From: Lachnospiraceae bacterium
GTDB taxonomy: Bacteria; Bacillota_A; Clostridia; Lachnospirales; Lachnospiraceae
NCBI GenBank assembly: GCA_024684065.1
Contig: JAIKXO010000243.1
Span: 1 to 14,627, forward strand
Reading direction: 5' to 3'
Length of the DNA stretch: 14,627 nt
Shown in pieces: positions 1-6,523 of the stretch. How positions within the stretch are numbered: the stretch's first letter is position 1; every line of letters begins with the position of its first letter. Position numbers and translations under genes: made by a program. Below the pieces are notes generated by a model that saw only the letters and a list, made by a program, of their open reading frames with translations, did not search any database and had not been told where the DNA came from.

Positions 1-104
1 GATGCCTGAGGCGCATCTCCGGTAGCCGCAGGGGCGGCGCAGGCAGCGAGTGATAATACCATAGCCATGGACATGAACAAAGCCGCTACTTTTTTCAGTT
101 TCAT
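1..104 (-). CDS. N-terminus of a lipoprotein, probably a transporter solute-binding protein (partial)
   Basis: Only the first 34 codons lie in the window; the gene continues past the left edge. The translation begins MKLKKVAALFMSMAMV and has a charged start, a hydrophobic core and a lipobox L19-A20-A21-C22, so the product should be exported and lipid-anchored at Cys22. After the Cys comes a short Ala/Pro/Thr-rich linker, as in the two other binding proteins of this window. The ATG at 104-102 is preceded by AAGGAG in the right position. A promoter with a perfect TATAAT box lies upstream (181-209), and the terminator at 260-285 isolates the gene from the operon before it, so it starts a new transcription unit. 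It is most likely an ABC or TTT binding protein, but no part of the ligand domain is visible, so the type is open. Confidence 0.75.
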   Translation of the reverse strand, partial: MKLKKVAALFMSMAMVLSLAACAAPAATGDAPQA

Positions 105-180
105 AAAAACCTCCTTCTTGATTTCAATTCTGATTTCCATAAAGACAATACCGTCTCATGGATATTTCTTATATGAAATA

Positions 181-209
181 ATTATATTTTCCAATATCCC
201 GATACACAA
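181..209 (-). promoter_or_regulatory. Promoter for the leftmost lipoprotein gene
   Basis: On the minus strand TTGTGT (209-204) is followed after exactly 17 bases by a perfect TATAAT (186-181). The start of transcription would fall near 174, giving a leader of about 70 bases before the ATG at 104. The -35 box keeps only the TTG of the consensus, so the promoter may need an activator. Confidence 0.6.
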
Positions 210-259
210 TTTTAAAAACTGTACTTTTCTCTATATTTTTATAGAATGCATACAAACAG

Positions 260-285
260 AAAAAAGCGTGGCCGAAGCCACGCTT
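260..285 (-). terminator. Intrinsic terminator of the minus-strand sugar-acid operon
   Basis: Read on the minus strand, AAGCGTGGC pairs perfectly with GCCACGCTT around a stable TTCG tetraloop, and the stem runs into six T's in all (265-260). It lies about 195 bases after the dehydratase stop codon, so the operon transcript would carry a long 3' untranslated part. On the plus strand the tail is less T-rich, but there is no plus-strand gene before it. Confidence 0.85.
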
Positions 286-479
286 GTATTTCTTTAATTC
301 CTGGGAAACGCTAAAAAAAACGTTCCTTTATTAATAGGGGTTTTTGCCCCTGAAATATCTGATACCCTCGGGAGAGCCGGGGGCTTCCCTGAGACATTGC
401 TGTTTTACGGGCCCCGCCCGACACCGGGGCTTTTACATGATTACACCGTCAGGCCTGTGCCCTGATCTTACGCACCCGT

Positions 480-1844
480 CTAACTCCACAGCCTGTCATG
501 GGCATAGGTATCATTCCATTCGTCAGTCGGTTCCCATAATCCCGGAAGCTTGTCCGTTTCCATATGCTCCTTTATGACATCATCGTTGAGGCCTTCTATG
601 CCAAGGCCCGGAAGCTCCGGCACCCTGATATATCCGTCACGGATGATCGGCTTTTCGGGATATTTTACAAGGTCTTCCCACCAGGGAATATCGTTCGAAT
701 GGAATTCCAGAGCAAGAACATTCTGTGTCGCCGCGGTGCAGTGTACGGCAGCGAGAGCCGCTACCGGAGTTTCCGCCATATGTACTACCATTCCGACCCC
801 GTATTCCTCTGCCATATCCCCGATCTTCTTCGTCTCAAGGATCCCGCCGGCCGTAAGCACATCCGGGTGGATGAGCGAAACCGCATCCGCCTCCAGAAGA
901 GGCTTAAAGTTCTCCTTCAGGTAAATGTCCTCGCCCGTTGCTACCGGCACGGCCACCGACCGTCTTAAGATTGCCCACTGGTTTGTCAGCTGCCACGGAA
1001 GCGCATCTTCCATCCAGGCTATGTTGTACTTTTCAAGCATCCGTCCCAGCTTTATGCATTCGGTAAGACCGATATGGCCGACATGATCCACCGCGAGAGG
1101 TATATCACTGCCTACCACCGAACGAGCCTCCCTGACATAGTTCTCCAGCCATTCCCAGCCTGTTTCGGTGATGCTTATGCCGGTACGGAAGTGTTCTATA
1201 CTCTGAAGGCTCCTTATCCTGTCAAGCTTTTCCCTTGTGGCCAGGTCCCCGAAACGGTGATCTTTATAATCTCCGTGTTCATTAAGTTCTTCAAGAAAAC
1301 CTAACGGCGCGTTAAGCGCCCCCGGGACATCAAACAAAAGGTCAATTCCCAGATCCATCTTAAGCATGGTAAAGCCCTTTTCGCGGCGTGCTTTAAGGGC
1401 TTCTCCCATCCGCTTTCCGTCACGCTTCCCATCTATGTCCGTGTCACAGTAAAGCCTGATCCGGTCGCGGTATTTCCCGCCGAGAAGCTGGTAAACCGGA
1501 ACCCCGTAGGCCTTCCCGACCAGGTCCCATAAAGCTACCTCAACGCCGGATACGCCTCCTCCCTGCCTGGCCTGGCCTCCGAACTGTCTGATCTCTTTAA
1601 AGATCTTCTCAACATTACAGGGATTCTGGCCTATAAGCCTGCTTTTGAGCATCAGCGCATAGCGCTTGTCCGAAAAATCCCTTACCTCTCCGTAACCGAC
1701 CAGACCCTGGTTAGTATAGATCTTAAGCAGTATGCACTGCATTGGCGCTCCCCAGATATCCGCAAAGCGCATATCCGTGATACGCAGGTCTGTCGGCTTA
1801 GAGCAGGTATTTACATTATTCAATGCTTCTTCCGGTTTATTCAT
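480..1844 (-). CDS. Enolase-superfamily (mandelate racemase/muconate lactonizing type) sugar-acid dehydratase
   Basis: The 454-residue cytosolic enzyme has the two-domain layout of the mandelate racemase group: a capping domain (about 18-140) and a barrel. The metal ligands are clear: D253 (AVDHVG), E279 (WMEDAL) and E305 (ATGEDI), spaced 26 and 26 residues as in mandelate racemase. D328 (HPDV) and H355 (VVHMAE) sit +23 and +50 from the third ligand, matching the family's Asp-His catalytic dyad, and E380 (ALEFH) fits the C-terminal acid. The strand-2 motif is K162-M-D164, not the usual KxK. About 60 extra residues lie between it and D253. The family abstracts the proton next to a carboxylate; dehydration of an aldonate or aldarate is likely here, but the substrate is unknown. 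It is the last gene of the operon, 35 bases after the binding protein, with AGGAAGG before its ATG. Confidence 0.85.
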   Translation of the reverse strand: MNKPEEALNNVNTCSKPTDLRITDMRFADIWGAPMQCILLKIYTNQGLVGYGEVRDFSDKRYALMLKSRLIGQNPCNVEKIFKEIRQFGGQARQGGGVSGVEVALWDLVGKAYGVPVYQLLGGKYRDRIRLYCDTDIDGKRDGKRMGEALKARREKGFTMLKMDLGIDLLFDVPGALNAPLGFLEELNEHGDYKDHRFGDLATREKLDRIRSLQSIEHFRTGISITETGWEWLENYVREARSVVGSDIPLAVDHVGHIGLTECIKLGRMLEKYNIAWMEDALPWQLTNQWAILRRSVAVPVATGEDIYLKENFKPLLEADAVSLIHPDVLTAGGILETKKIGDMAEEYGVGMVVHMAETPVAALAAVHCTAATQNVLALEFHSNDIPWWEDLVKYPEKPIIRDGYIRVPELPGLGIEGLNDDVIKEHMETDKLPGLWEPTDEWNDTYAHDRLWS

Positions 1845-1878
1845 ATGATATCCTTCCTGTCCTTATTGTGTATCGGCT

Positions 1879-3210
1879 TTATTCAGCGGCTTCAGAAGCC
1901 TCCTGTCCGAGCTCCGTAAGATATTCGGCTGCTTTTTCCGGAGTGGTCTGGCCTAGCATTACGGCTTCTGCCTGGGATTTGAATTCAGTGCCCCAGCTTG
2001 TAAACGCGGAGGGAACGTCATCCTGATATGCGCAGGGCTTTACCCCGTCCGCCGTAATAGCATTATACAGCTCCATGCTCTTTAATTCAAAGGCATTAAG
2101 ATTAGGCTCCATGGCCGCATAAACCTCATCCGAAAGGGGAAGGCCGCGTACAGTCTTTAATACCTGTCCGGCATCCACATCCGAAATAAAATAGCTTATG
2201 AAGTCGGCGGCTTCCTGCTTATAAGGAGAATTCGCGCCGATAGAGAAGAACACCGTTGACTGTACCCAGCCTGAGGACGATTCGGATCCCTGCGGCAGGC
2301 AGACGTATCCTAAATCATCATCCTCACCCATCATTTCCGCCAGAGCCGCTGCGGAACCAACTGAAATAGAGCGGGTAAGGCAGGTGCCGTTTAAGAAGGT
2401 ATCGTTCACGGGATCCAGCTCCACAAAAGCGATAGACTGCTCAGCCGGAGGCGCGATTCCCTCATTCACCATGTCGCCGTACAGAGTCATATAATCAATA
2501 TAATTTTCGCTGTCAAAGTTAAAATCTGTTCCATCGAGAGTCTTGGGAACTCCGTATGACTCGGCATATTCCTGATAATACTGGTACAGGTTTCTGCAGT
2601 CATAAAGCGGGTAAACGCCCTCAGGGCATTTTTCCTTGGCTGCCCTTGCCCATTCAATATACTCATCCCAGGTCCAGCCATTCTCAGGTTCATCGATTCC
2701 CAGCTCAGCCAGTCTTACCTTGCTGTAAGCGAGTCCCTGTCCGTTACGGCTCAACGGAACCCCGTACAGTTTGCCGTCGATCTTATAGTTCTCTATTTCC
2801 GCCTCGCTCAGATATCCGGACAGATCGATCAGATCGGAAAGATCCGCAAGCTGGCCGTTGCCTGCATACTGCTTTATATAAGCAGCGTCCATCTGAAGCA
2901 CGTCGGGCATTGCATTCGAAGCCGCAAGCACCGGAAGTTTCTGCCAGAATCCGTCCCATCCTGTGTACTCAGGCGAAAACTGTATACCGGTCTTCTCCGT
3001 ATACATATCCAGAACCTTTACAGTAGCTTCATGCCTGGCATCGGAACCCCACCACATGATACTGAGGTTCTTATCCCCCGTTGCCGCAGCTTCCGCAGTC
3101 GCAGCTTCCGCACCCCCTGCACCGGGAGCCGGCATGGGAGCCGCACAGCCCGCCAATGAAGCCATCATGACTGTCATTGCCGTCAAAACAGAAATCAATC
3201 TCTTTTTCAT
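1879..3210 (-). CDS. ABC sugar transporter, extracellular solute-binding lipoprotein (family 1)
   Basis: The 443-residue protein captures a sugar outside the cell and hands it to the two permeases encoded just before it. It begins MKKRLISVLT and has lipobox L19-A20-G21-C22, followed by an Ala/Pro/Gly-rich linker. The mature part opens with a beta strand ending in MWWGSD and contains the typical features of CUT1 binding proteins, such as PDVLQMD, the DGKLYGVPL segment and WTWDEY. An upstream in-frame ATG at 3243 would add 11 residues before the signal, but AGGAGGT (3223-3217) sits 6 bases from the ATG at 3210, so this start is chosen. It lies 139 bases after the second permease, an unusually large gap inside the operon. 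Ligand: probably a uronate-containing sugar or oligosaccharide, inferred from the neighbours. Confidence 0.9.
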   Translation of the reverse strand: MKKRLISVLTAMTVMMASLAGCAAPMPAPGAGGAEAATAEAAATGDKNLSIMWWGSDARHEATVKVLDMYTEKTGIQFSPEYTGWDGFWQKLPVLAASNAMPDVLQMDAAYIKQYAGNGQLADLSDLIDLSGYLSEAEIENYKIDGKLYGVPLSRNGQGLAYSKVRLAELGIDEPENGWTWDEYIEWARAAKEKCPEGVYPLYDCRNLYQYYQEYAESYGVPKTLDGTDFNFDSENYIDYMTLYGDMVNEGIAPPAEQSIAFVELDPVNDTFLNGTCLTRSISVGSAAALAEMMGEDDDLGYVCLPQGSESSSGWVQSTVFFSIGANSPYKQEAADFISYFISDVDAGQVLKTVRGLPLSDEVYAAMEPNLNAFELKSMELYNAITADGVKPCAYQDDVPSAFTSWGTEFKSQAEAVMLGQTTPEKAAEYLTELGQEASEAAE

Positions 3211-3216
3211 TGCATT

Positions 3217-3223
3217 ACCTCCT
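3217..3223 (-). promoter_or_regulatory. Ribosome binding site that sets the start of the sugar-binding lipoprotein
   Basis: AGGAGGT on the minus strand lies 6 bases before the ATG at 3210. The longer frame opening at 3243 would place this site inside the coding region and put non-signal residues before the signal peptide. Confidence 0.85.
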
Positions 3224-3349
3224 CTGAAACTAATATCAATCACTTCTTTATCAACCTATCAGCATAGCGCAGTCAAAACGTCAGACAATATTTACAGGCA
3301 TAACTCCCTCCGTACCCTTCGACGCTTATATCACTGCATGCTGTTAAGC

Positions 3350-4189
3350 TCAACCCTTGACAGAACCGGTCGTAACTCCTTCCACAAAGTCCTTCTGTCT
3401 CGTAAAAAACAGGATCAGCGCAGGAATTATTGACAATAAAGACATCGCTAAAAGCTGTCCCCATTGAATGTCCCATGCATCGATCAGCATTCTCAGTCCA
3501 AGCCCTACCGTGAACTTCGCCGGGGTCGATATATACAGTATCTGACTGTAAAAGTCGTCCCAGCTCCAGGTAAAGGCATAAATCGCCACCGTCGTCAGCG
3601 GAGCCTTCATAAGCGGCAGAAGGATGTGAAAATATATCTGGAAGGTATTGGCTCCGTCGATCTTGGCGGATTCGTCAAGTTCTATCGGAATCCCCCTGAA
3701 AAACTGCACAAGAAGAAAGATGAAAAAAGGCCCGCCTCCCAGAATATAAGGAAGTGTCAGCGGTACATAGGTATCCGTAAGATTGAACCTGTTATACATA
3801 ATATACTGGGATACTACTGTTACCTGGGAAGGCAGCATGAGCGTCCCAAGAACGATGGCAAAAAGCAGATTCCTTCCTGCAAACCTGAGCCTTGCAAAAC
3901 CATATGCGGCAAGACTTGACGAAACAACTGCGCCGCCAACATTGATAAGCACGATGATCAGAGTGTTTAAGAAGAACGTGCCAAAAGTAAGAGCTCCTGT
4001 CACGTGCCAGCCGCTTATATAATTGTCCAGAGTAAAATGCTCAGGCAGAAGACCCGGCCTGGCCAGTTCAGTCATTGGCTTGAAGGAAGCGAAAAACCAC
4101 CATAGGACCGGATACAGCATAAAGACAGATAAAAAAACCAGCCCTGCATGATCCCGGAATTTTGTGGAAGCCTTGTTGTTTGTTCTCAC
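3350..4189 (-). CDS. ABC sugar transporter permease, MalG/CUT1 type
   Basis: The 279-residue integral membrane protein has about six hydrophobic segments and forms the translocation channel with the other permease. The EAA loop that contacts the ATPase is seen at about 170-193 (ELDESAKIDGA, then LPLMKAPL). The N-terminus, with a first membrane segment at about 15-34 and then FKPMTEL, is typical of the MalG-like half. Translation starts at a GTG (4189-4187); AGGAGA overlaps the stop codon of the preceding permease gene, with only 11 bases between the genes, so the two are probably translationally coupled in equal amounts. There is no ATPase gene in the operon; CUT1 systems of Gram-positive bacteria often borrow a shared MsmK/MsmX-type ATPase (known for the family, inferred here). 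Confidence 0.9.
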   Translation of the reverse strand: MRTNNKASTKFRDHAGLVFLSVFMLYPVLWWFFASFKPMTELARPGLLPEHFTLDNYISGWHVTGALTFGTFFLNTLIIVLINVGGAVVSSSLAAYGFARLRFAGRNLLFAIVLGTLMLPSQVTVVSQYIMYNRFNLTDTYVPLTLPYILGGGPFFIFLLVQFFRGIPIELDESAKIDGANTFQIYFHILLPLMKAPLTTVAIYAFTWSWDDFYSQILYISTPAKFTVGLGLRMLIDAWDIQWGQLLAMSLLSIIPALILFFTRQKDFVEGVTTGSVKG

Positions 4190-4200
4190 GGCAATTTCTC

Positions 4201-5133
4201 CTAATTATCGTAATAGACCCAGAATCTCGAAGTGGCAAACAGGATACCGGTAATCCCGGCTATAATAATGAGAAGGATCCAGGCCATTCCTGAAGCGTCT
4301 CCCATTTCAAAGGACTTACATGCATTCTCATAAAGCATAAGGGCATAAAGATAAGTAGAATTCGCGGGTCCTCCCTTGGTTATAAGGAAGGCTGAATTAA
4401 ACTGCTGGAAAGCGCCTATGATGCCGTAAACCAGATTAAAAAAGAGCACGGACGAAAGCTGGGGAAGCGTTACGGAAAAAAAAGTCTTTACCCTTCCCGC
4501 CCCGTCAATGGCGGCCGCCTCATACAGATCCCCCGGTATCGCCTTTAGACCTGCAAGGAAGATTATCATCGAGGATCCGAACTGCCATACGTTCAGCAGG
4601 ACCAGGGTAGGCATTGACCAGGTCGTTGTAGTCAGCCATCCTACAGGCTCTATTCCGAAAAATCCCAGAAACGTATTTATATATCCGTTCACGCCAAAGA
4701 TATTTCTCCATACTACCGCGACAGCGACCGAACCACCCAACAGAGAAGGCAGATATATGGCCGTCCTGTACAGGCTCATCCCTTTTACGGGCTTGTTAAG
4801 CCATACAGCTATAAACAATGCAAAAACAAGCTTTGCCGGAACCGCCATAGCCACAAACTTAAGCGTGTTTACGAGGCTCAGCCGGTAAGTCGTATCCTTT
4901 GTGAGCATTCTGACATAATTCCTCATCCCGATGAATTGGGGAGTCTGAAACAGCGAATAATCAGTGAATGACAGATAAAGGCTGTAGAGCATCGGCCATG
5001 CCGTCAGCAGGACAAAGCCCAAAAGCCAGGGCATTATAAAGGCATATCCTGTCACATTATCCTTAAAAAGCTTCTTTTTTTCTTTCGCCGTCATCAAATA
5101 AACGTCTGTTTTTGTTCTGTTTTTATTTCCCAT
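4201..5133 (-). CDS. ABC sugar transporter permease, MalF/UgpA/CUT1 type
   Basis: The 310-residue membrane protein is the other permease half. A basic N-terminal tail (about 1-28) precedes the first membrane segment, GYAFIMPWLLGFVLLTAWPM at about 29-48, a typical opening for MalF/UgpA-like permeases. The periplasm-facing loop with SFTDYSLF and the EAA motif at about 204-225 (LYEAAAIDGAGR, then LPQL) confirm the family. It follows the UxuA-like gene by 62 bases and precedes the MalG-like gene by 11. The ribosome site of the chosen ATG is weak (AAGGT about 10 bases upstream); an internal ATG at codon 14 has no better site, so the longer start is kept. Confidence 0.9.
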   Translation of the reverse strand: MGNKNRTKTDVYLMTAKEKKKLFKDNVTGYAFIMPWLLGFVLLTAWPMLYSLYLSFTDYSLFQTPQFIGMRNYVRMLTKDTTYRLSLVNTLKFVAMAVPAKLVFALFIAVWLNKPVKGMSLYRTAIYLPSLLGGSVAVAVVWRNIFGVNGYINTFLGFFGIEPVGWLTTTTWSMPTLVLLNVWQFGSSMIIFLAGLKAIPGDLYEAAAIDGAGRVKTFFSVTLPQLSSVLFFNLVYGIIGAFQQFNSAFLITKGGPANSTYLYALMLYENACKSFEMGDASGMAWILLIIIAGITGILFATSRFWVYYDN

Positions 5134-5195
5134 GCTTTATTTACCTTATCCGTACTGAACCTTCCGCTGAACCGGTCTTCTTTTCAAACGGACCG

Positions 5196-6182
5196 TTACC
5201 TTCCCGCGCTGTTCTTTAAGGCCTCCATCAAGCCTGCCATATAACCCGCCGCATAAAGATTCCCGTTCACGCCGTAGCCTTGCTCCTGCGAGACATCATT
5301 CGTCATGGTCGGTACATGATCAGGACGTATGACCCCCTGAAAGCCGATATCATAATAGGCTTTCATCGCCTCAGCCATGTCCGTCATGCCTGTATCATGG
5401 AACTCTTCGTTAAACCTGTTCCCTGTACCGTTAATATCGCGGAAATGGGCAAAGAAGAGCTTACCCTGGCTCCCGAAATTTCTTATCTGTACGGGCACAT
5501 CCTCTCCCATGGCGGCAAAGGAGCCCTGGCAGAAGGTTATCCCGTTATATTCGCTGTCCACGAGATCTATGACACGCTGCATCGCCTCGGCACTTGTAAG
5601 TATCCTCTCTATCCCGCCAATGTTATCCACCGGAGGATCGTCAGGATGGATAGCCAGCCTGATCCGGTACTTTTCAGCATAAGGAACTACAGCCTCAAGG
5701 AAATACTTAAGGTTTTTCCAAAGCGTTTCCTTTTTAACAAGTCCGAGTTCAGTGACCGGCTCCGTAGGAATGAGCGACGCGTCAAAACCCGTTACGGTCG
5801 CGCCGCCTGAAAGCTCCATGTTCTGCTGTGTCCTGAACCACCCCCATACCGGCATCCAGTTATAACAGCATACTCCGATGTTAAGCTTTGACATGTTTTC
5901 AAGAAGCTTTATAAAATGATCGATCGCTTCGTCACGCCTGTCTGTGCCAAGCTTGGCATCATCCAGGAAATTAACTCCTTCCAGCACGTCAAAATCCATG
6001 CCGTATTCCTTCATATCCAACTTCGTTTTAAGCAAAGGCATGTAATCCCAGGGATGTATATAGGGACCGAAGCCCCCGCTCCACTCAGCCGAAGAAACGG
6101 CATGCTTTATTCCGAGCTCCCTTGCGTGGCGCTGAACGATCATATGAGACGGTTTATGAAAAAAAGCAAATCCTGTTTCCAT
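5196..6182 (-). CDS. uxuA: Mannonate dehydratase, UxuA-like
   Basis: The protein should dehydrate D-mannonate to 2-keto-3-deoxygluconate in the cytosol, a step of hexuronate breakdown. Signature stretches are CYNWMPVWGW (106-115), AIHPDDPP (177-184), NGITFCQGS (213-221), FFAHFRDI (243-250), EEFHDTGMTDM (259-269) and VIRPDHVPTM (284-293). H179, C218, H246 and D288 are the expected metal-binding set. At 328 residues it is shorter than well-known UxuA proteins (about 350-390), and its first 60 residues do not show the usual opening, so it may be a separate subgroup with a related substrate. It is the first gene of the minus-strand operon. Its ATG has no recognisable Shine-Dalgarno site and follows a perfect 11-base tandem repeat. 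Its usual partner, fructuronate reductase (UxuB), is not in the window. Confidence 0.8.
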   Translation of the reverse strand: METGFAFFHKPSHMIVQRHARELGIKHAVSSAEWSGGFGPYIHPWDYMPLLKTKLDMKEYGMDFDVLEGVNFLDDAKLGTDRRDEAIDHFIKLLENMSKLNIGVCCYNWMPVWGWFRTQQNMELSGGATVTGFDASLIPTEPVTELGLVKKETLWKNLKYFLEAVVPYAEKYRIRLAIHPDDPPVDNIGGIERILTSAEAMQRVIDLVDSEYNGITFCQGSFAAMGEDVPVQIRNFGSQGKLFFAHFRDINGTGNRFNEEFHDTGMTDMAEAMKAYYDIGFQGVIRPDHVPTMTNDVSQEQGYGVNGNLYAAGYMAGLMEALKNSAGR

Positions 6183-6183
6183 A

Positions 6184-6205
6184 TATATTCTTAATATATT
6201 CTTAA
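6184..6205 (-). repeat. Perfect 11-base tandem repeat upstream of the uxuA-like start codon
   Basis: On the minus strand TTAAGAATATA occurs twice with no gap, ending one base before the ATG (6182-6180). The repeat takes the place where a Shine-Dalgarno site would be expected. Confidence 0.8.
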
Positions 6206-6221
6206 AACCAACCCTGCACTA

Positions 6222-6250
6222 AATGCACGTTTTCATATGTTGCTTGTCAA
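6222..6250 (-). promoter_or_regulatory. Possible promoter for the uxuA-like operon
   Basis: On the minus strand a consensus TTGACA (6250-6245) is followed after 17 bases by TGCATT (6227-6222), a weak -10 box. A second TTGACA (6306-6301) lies 56 bases further upstream, within the same TATTGACAA word, with GAAAAT at 6283-6278 after 17 bases. Either could be used; the weak -10 boxes suggest regulated expression. Confidence 0.4.
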
Positions 6251-6360
6251 TAATCAAATAGTGCAATGCACGGTTTTATTTTCTGATATTTTGTTCATGT
6301 TGTCAATACAATCTGCTATAAATTCCGTTTTTTGTGCATATTCACCAAAGCTGATGCGTG

Positions 6361-6404
6361 CGAATAATGCATTTAGTACGAATAATGTTATATATGCATT
6401 ATTG
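6361..6404. repeat. Three-copy AATAATG repeat (two direct, one inverted), putative operator
   Basis: CGAATAATG occurs at 6361-6369 and 6379-6387, 18 bases apart. AATAATGCAT (6363-6372) recurs inverted as ATGCATTATT (6394-6403), a perfect 10-base inverted repeat. The cluster ends about 13 bases upstream of the -35 box of the rightward promoter, where an activator or repressor could act. Confidence 0.55.
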
Positions 6405-6416
6405 CTATTGCACTTT

Positions 6417-6446
6417 TTGCATTTTATGATATTGTAATTTTATAAT
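6417..6446 (+). promoter_or_regulatory. Promoter for the RraA-like gene and downstream genes
   Basis: TTGCAT (6417-6422), an 18-base spacer and a perfect TATAAT (6441-6446) form a good vegetative-type promoter. Transcription would start near 6453, about 70 bases before the ATG at 6524. Confidence 0.65.
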
Positions 6447-6510
6447 GTCAGATGCCGGATCCCATACAGCAGTTTTGCCGGAAACCGTACGGAGGCATCA
6501 TAAATGTGCA

Positions 6511-6518
6511 GGGAGGTG
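6511..6518 (+). promoter_or_regulatory. Ribosome binding site that sets the RraA-like start
   Basis: GGGAGGTG lies 5 bases before the ATG at 6524. The frame is open back to an ATG at 6452, but that codon falls at the predicted transcription start and has no ribosome site. Confidence 0.8.
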
Positions 6519-6523
6519 TTTAT

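Larger units (their letters stand above)
105..479. other. Intergenic region: leader, promoter, terminator and several hairpins
   Basis: This 375-base stretch has no convincing gene. From left to right it holds the leader and promoter of the leftmost lipoprotein gene (minus strand), the terminator of the large minus-strand operon (260-285), and the region after the dehydratase stop. That last part has three more hairpins: 336-351 (AGGGG/CCCCT), 367-393 (nested stems 367-372/388-393 and 375-378/382-385) and 411-430 (GCCCCG/CGGGGC followed by TTTT on the plus strand). The leader of the lipoprotein gene also folds: CCAT-AGAC pairs with GTCT-ATGG across 137-161. Short open frames here lack ribosome sites. 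Confidence 0.7.
6183..6523. promoter_or_regulatory. Divergent control region between the two sugar-acid operons
   Basis: This AT-rich 341-base stretch drives the uxuA-like operon to the left and the RraA/regulator/TTT genes to the right. It holds a good rightward promoter (6417-6446), a possible leftward promoter (6222-6250), a tandem 11-base repeat at the leftward start codon (6184-6205), three copies of AATAATG (6363-6403), the palindrome GTGCAATGCAC (6261-6271) and many further TGCA or TGCAC words. A 6-bp inverted repeat (6451-6456 with 6494-6499) lies in the rightward leader. No coding sequence with a ribosome site was found. The LacI-family regulator encoded at 7535 is the natural candidate to bind here (inference). 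Confidence 0.7.

Noticed and set aside
344..577. 77-codon plus-strand open frame running into the dehydratase gene
   Set aside because: There is no ribosome site, it overlaps a clear gene on the other strand, and its start lies inside the 336-351 hairpin.
3249..3276. Possible internal promoter before the sugar-binding lipoprotein (TTGACT with TTGATA after 16 bases, minus strand)
   Set aside because: The -10 box matches the consensus at only two positions. The 139-base gap makes an extra promoter thinkable, but the sequence does not support it well enough.
2556..3433. Two 156-codon plus-strand open frames opposite the sugar-binding lipoprotein
   Set aside because: They are frame shadows of the lipoprotein gene, without ribosome sites or recognisable domains.
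6237..6437. 66-codon plus-strand open frame in the divergent control region
   Set aside because: It is AT-rich, lacks a ribosome site and ends just before the -10 box of the rightward promoter, so it would not be transcribed from it.
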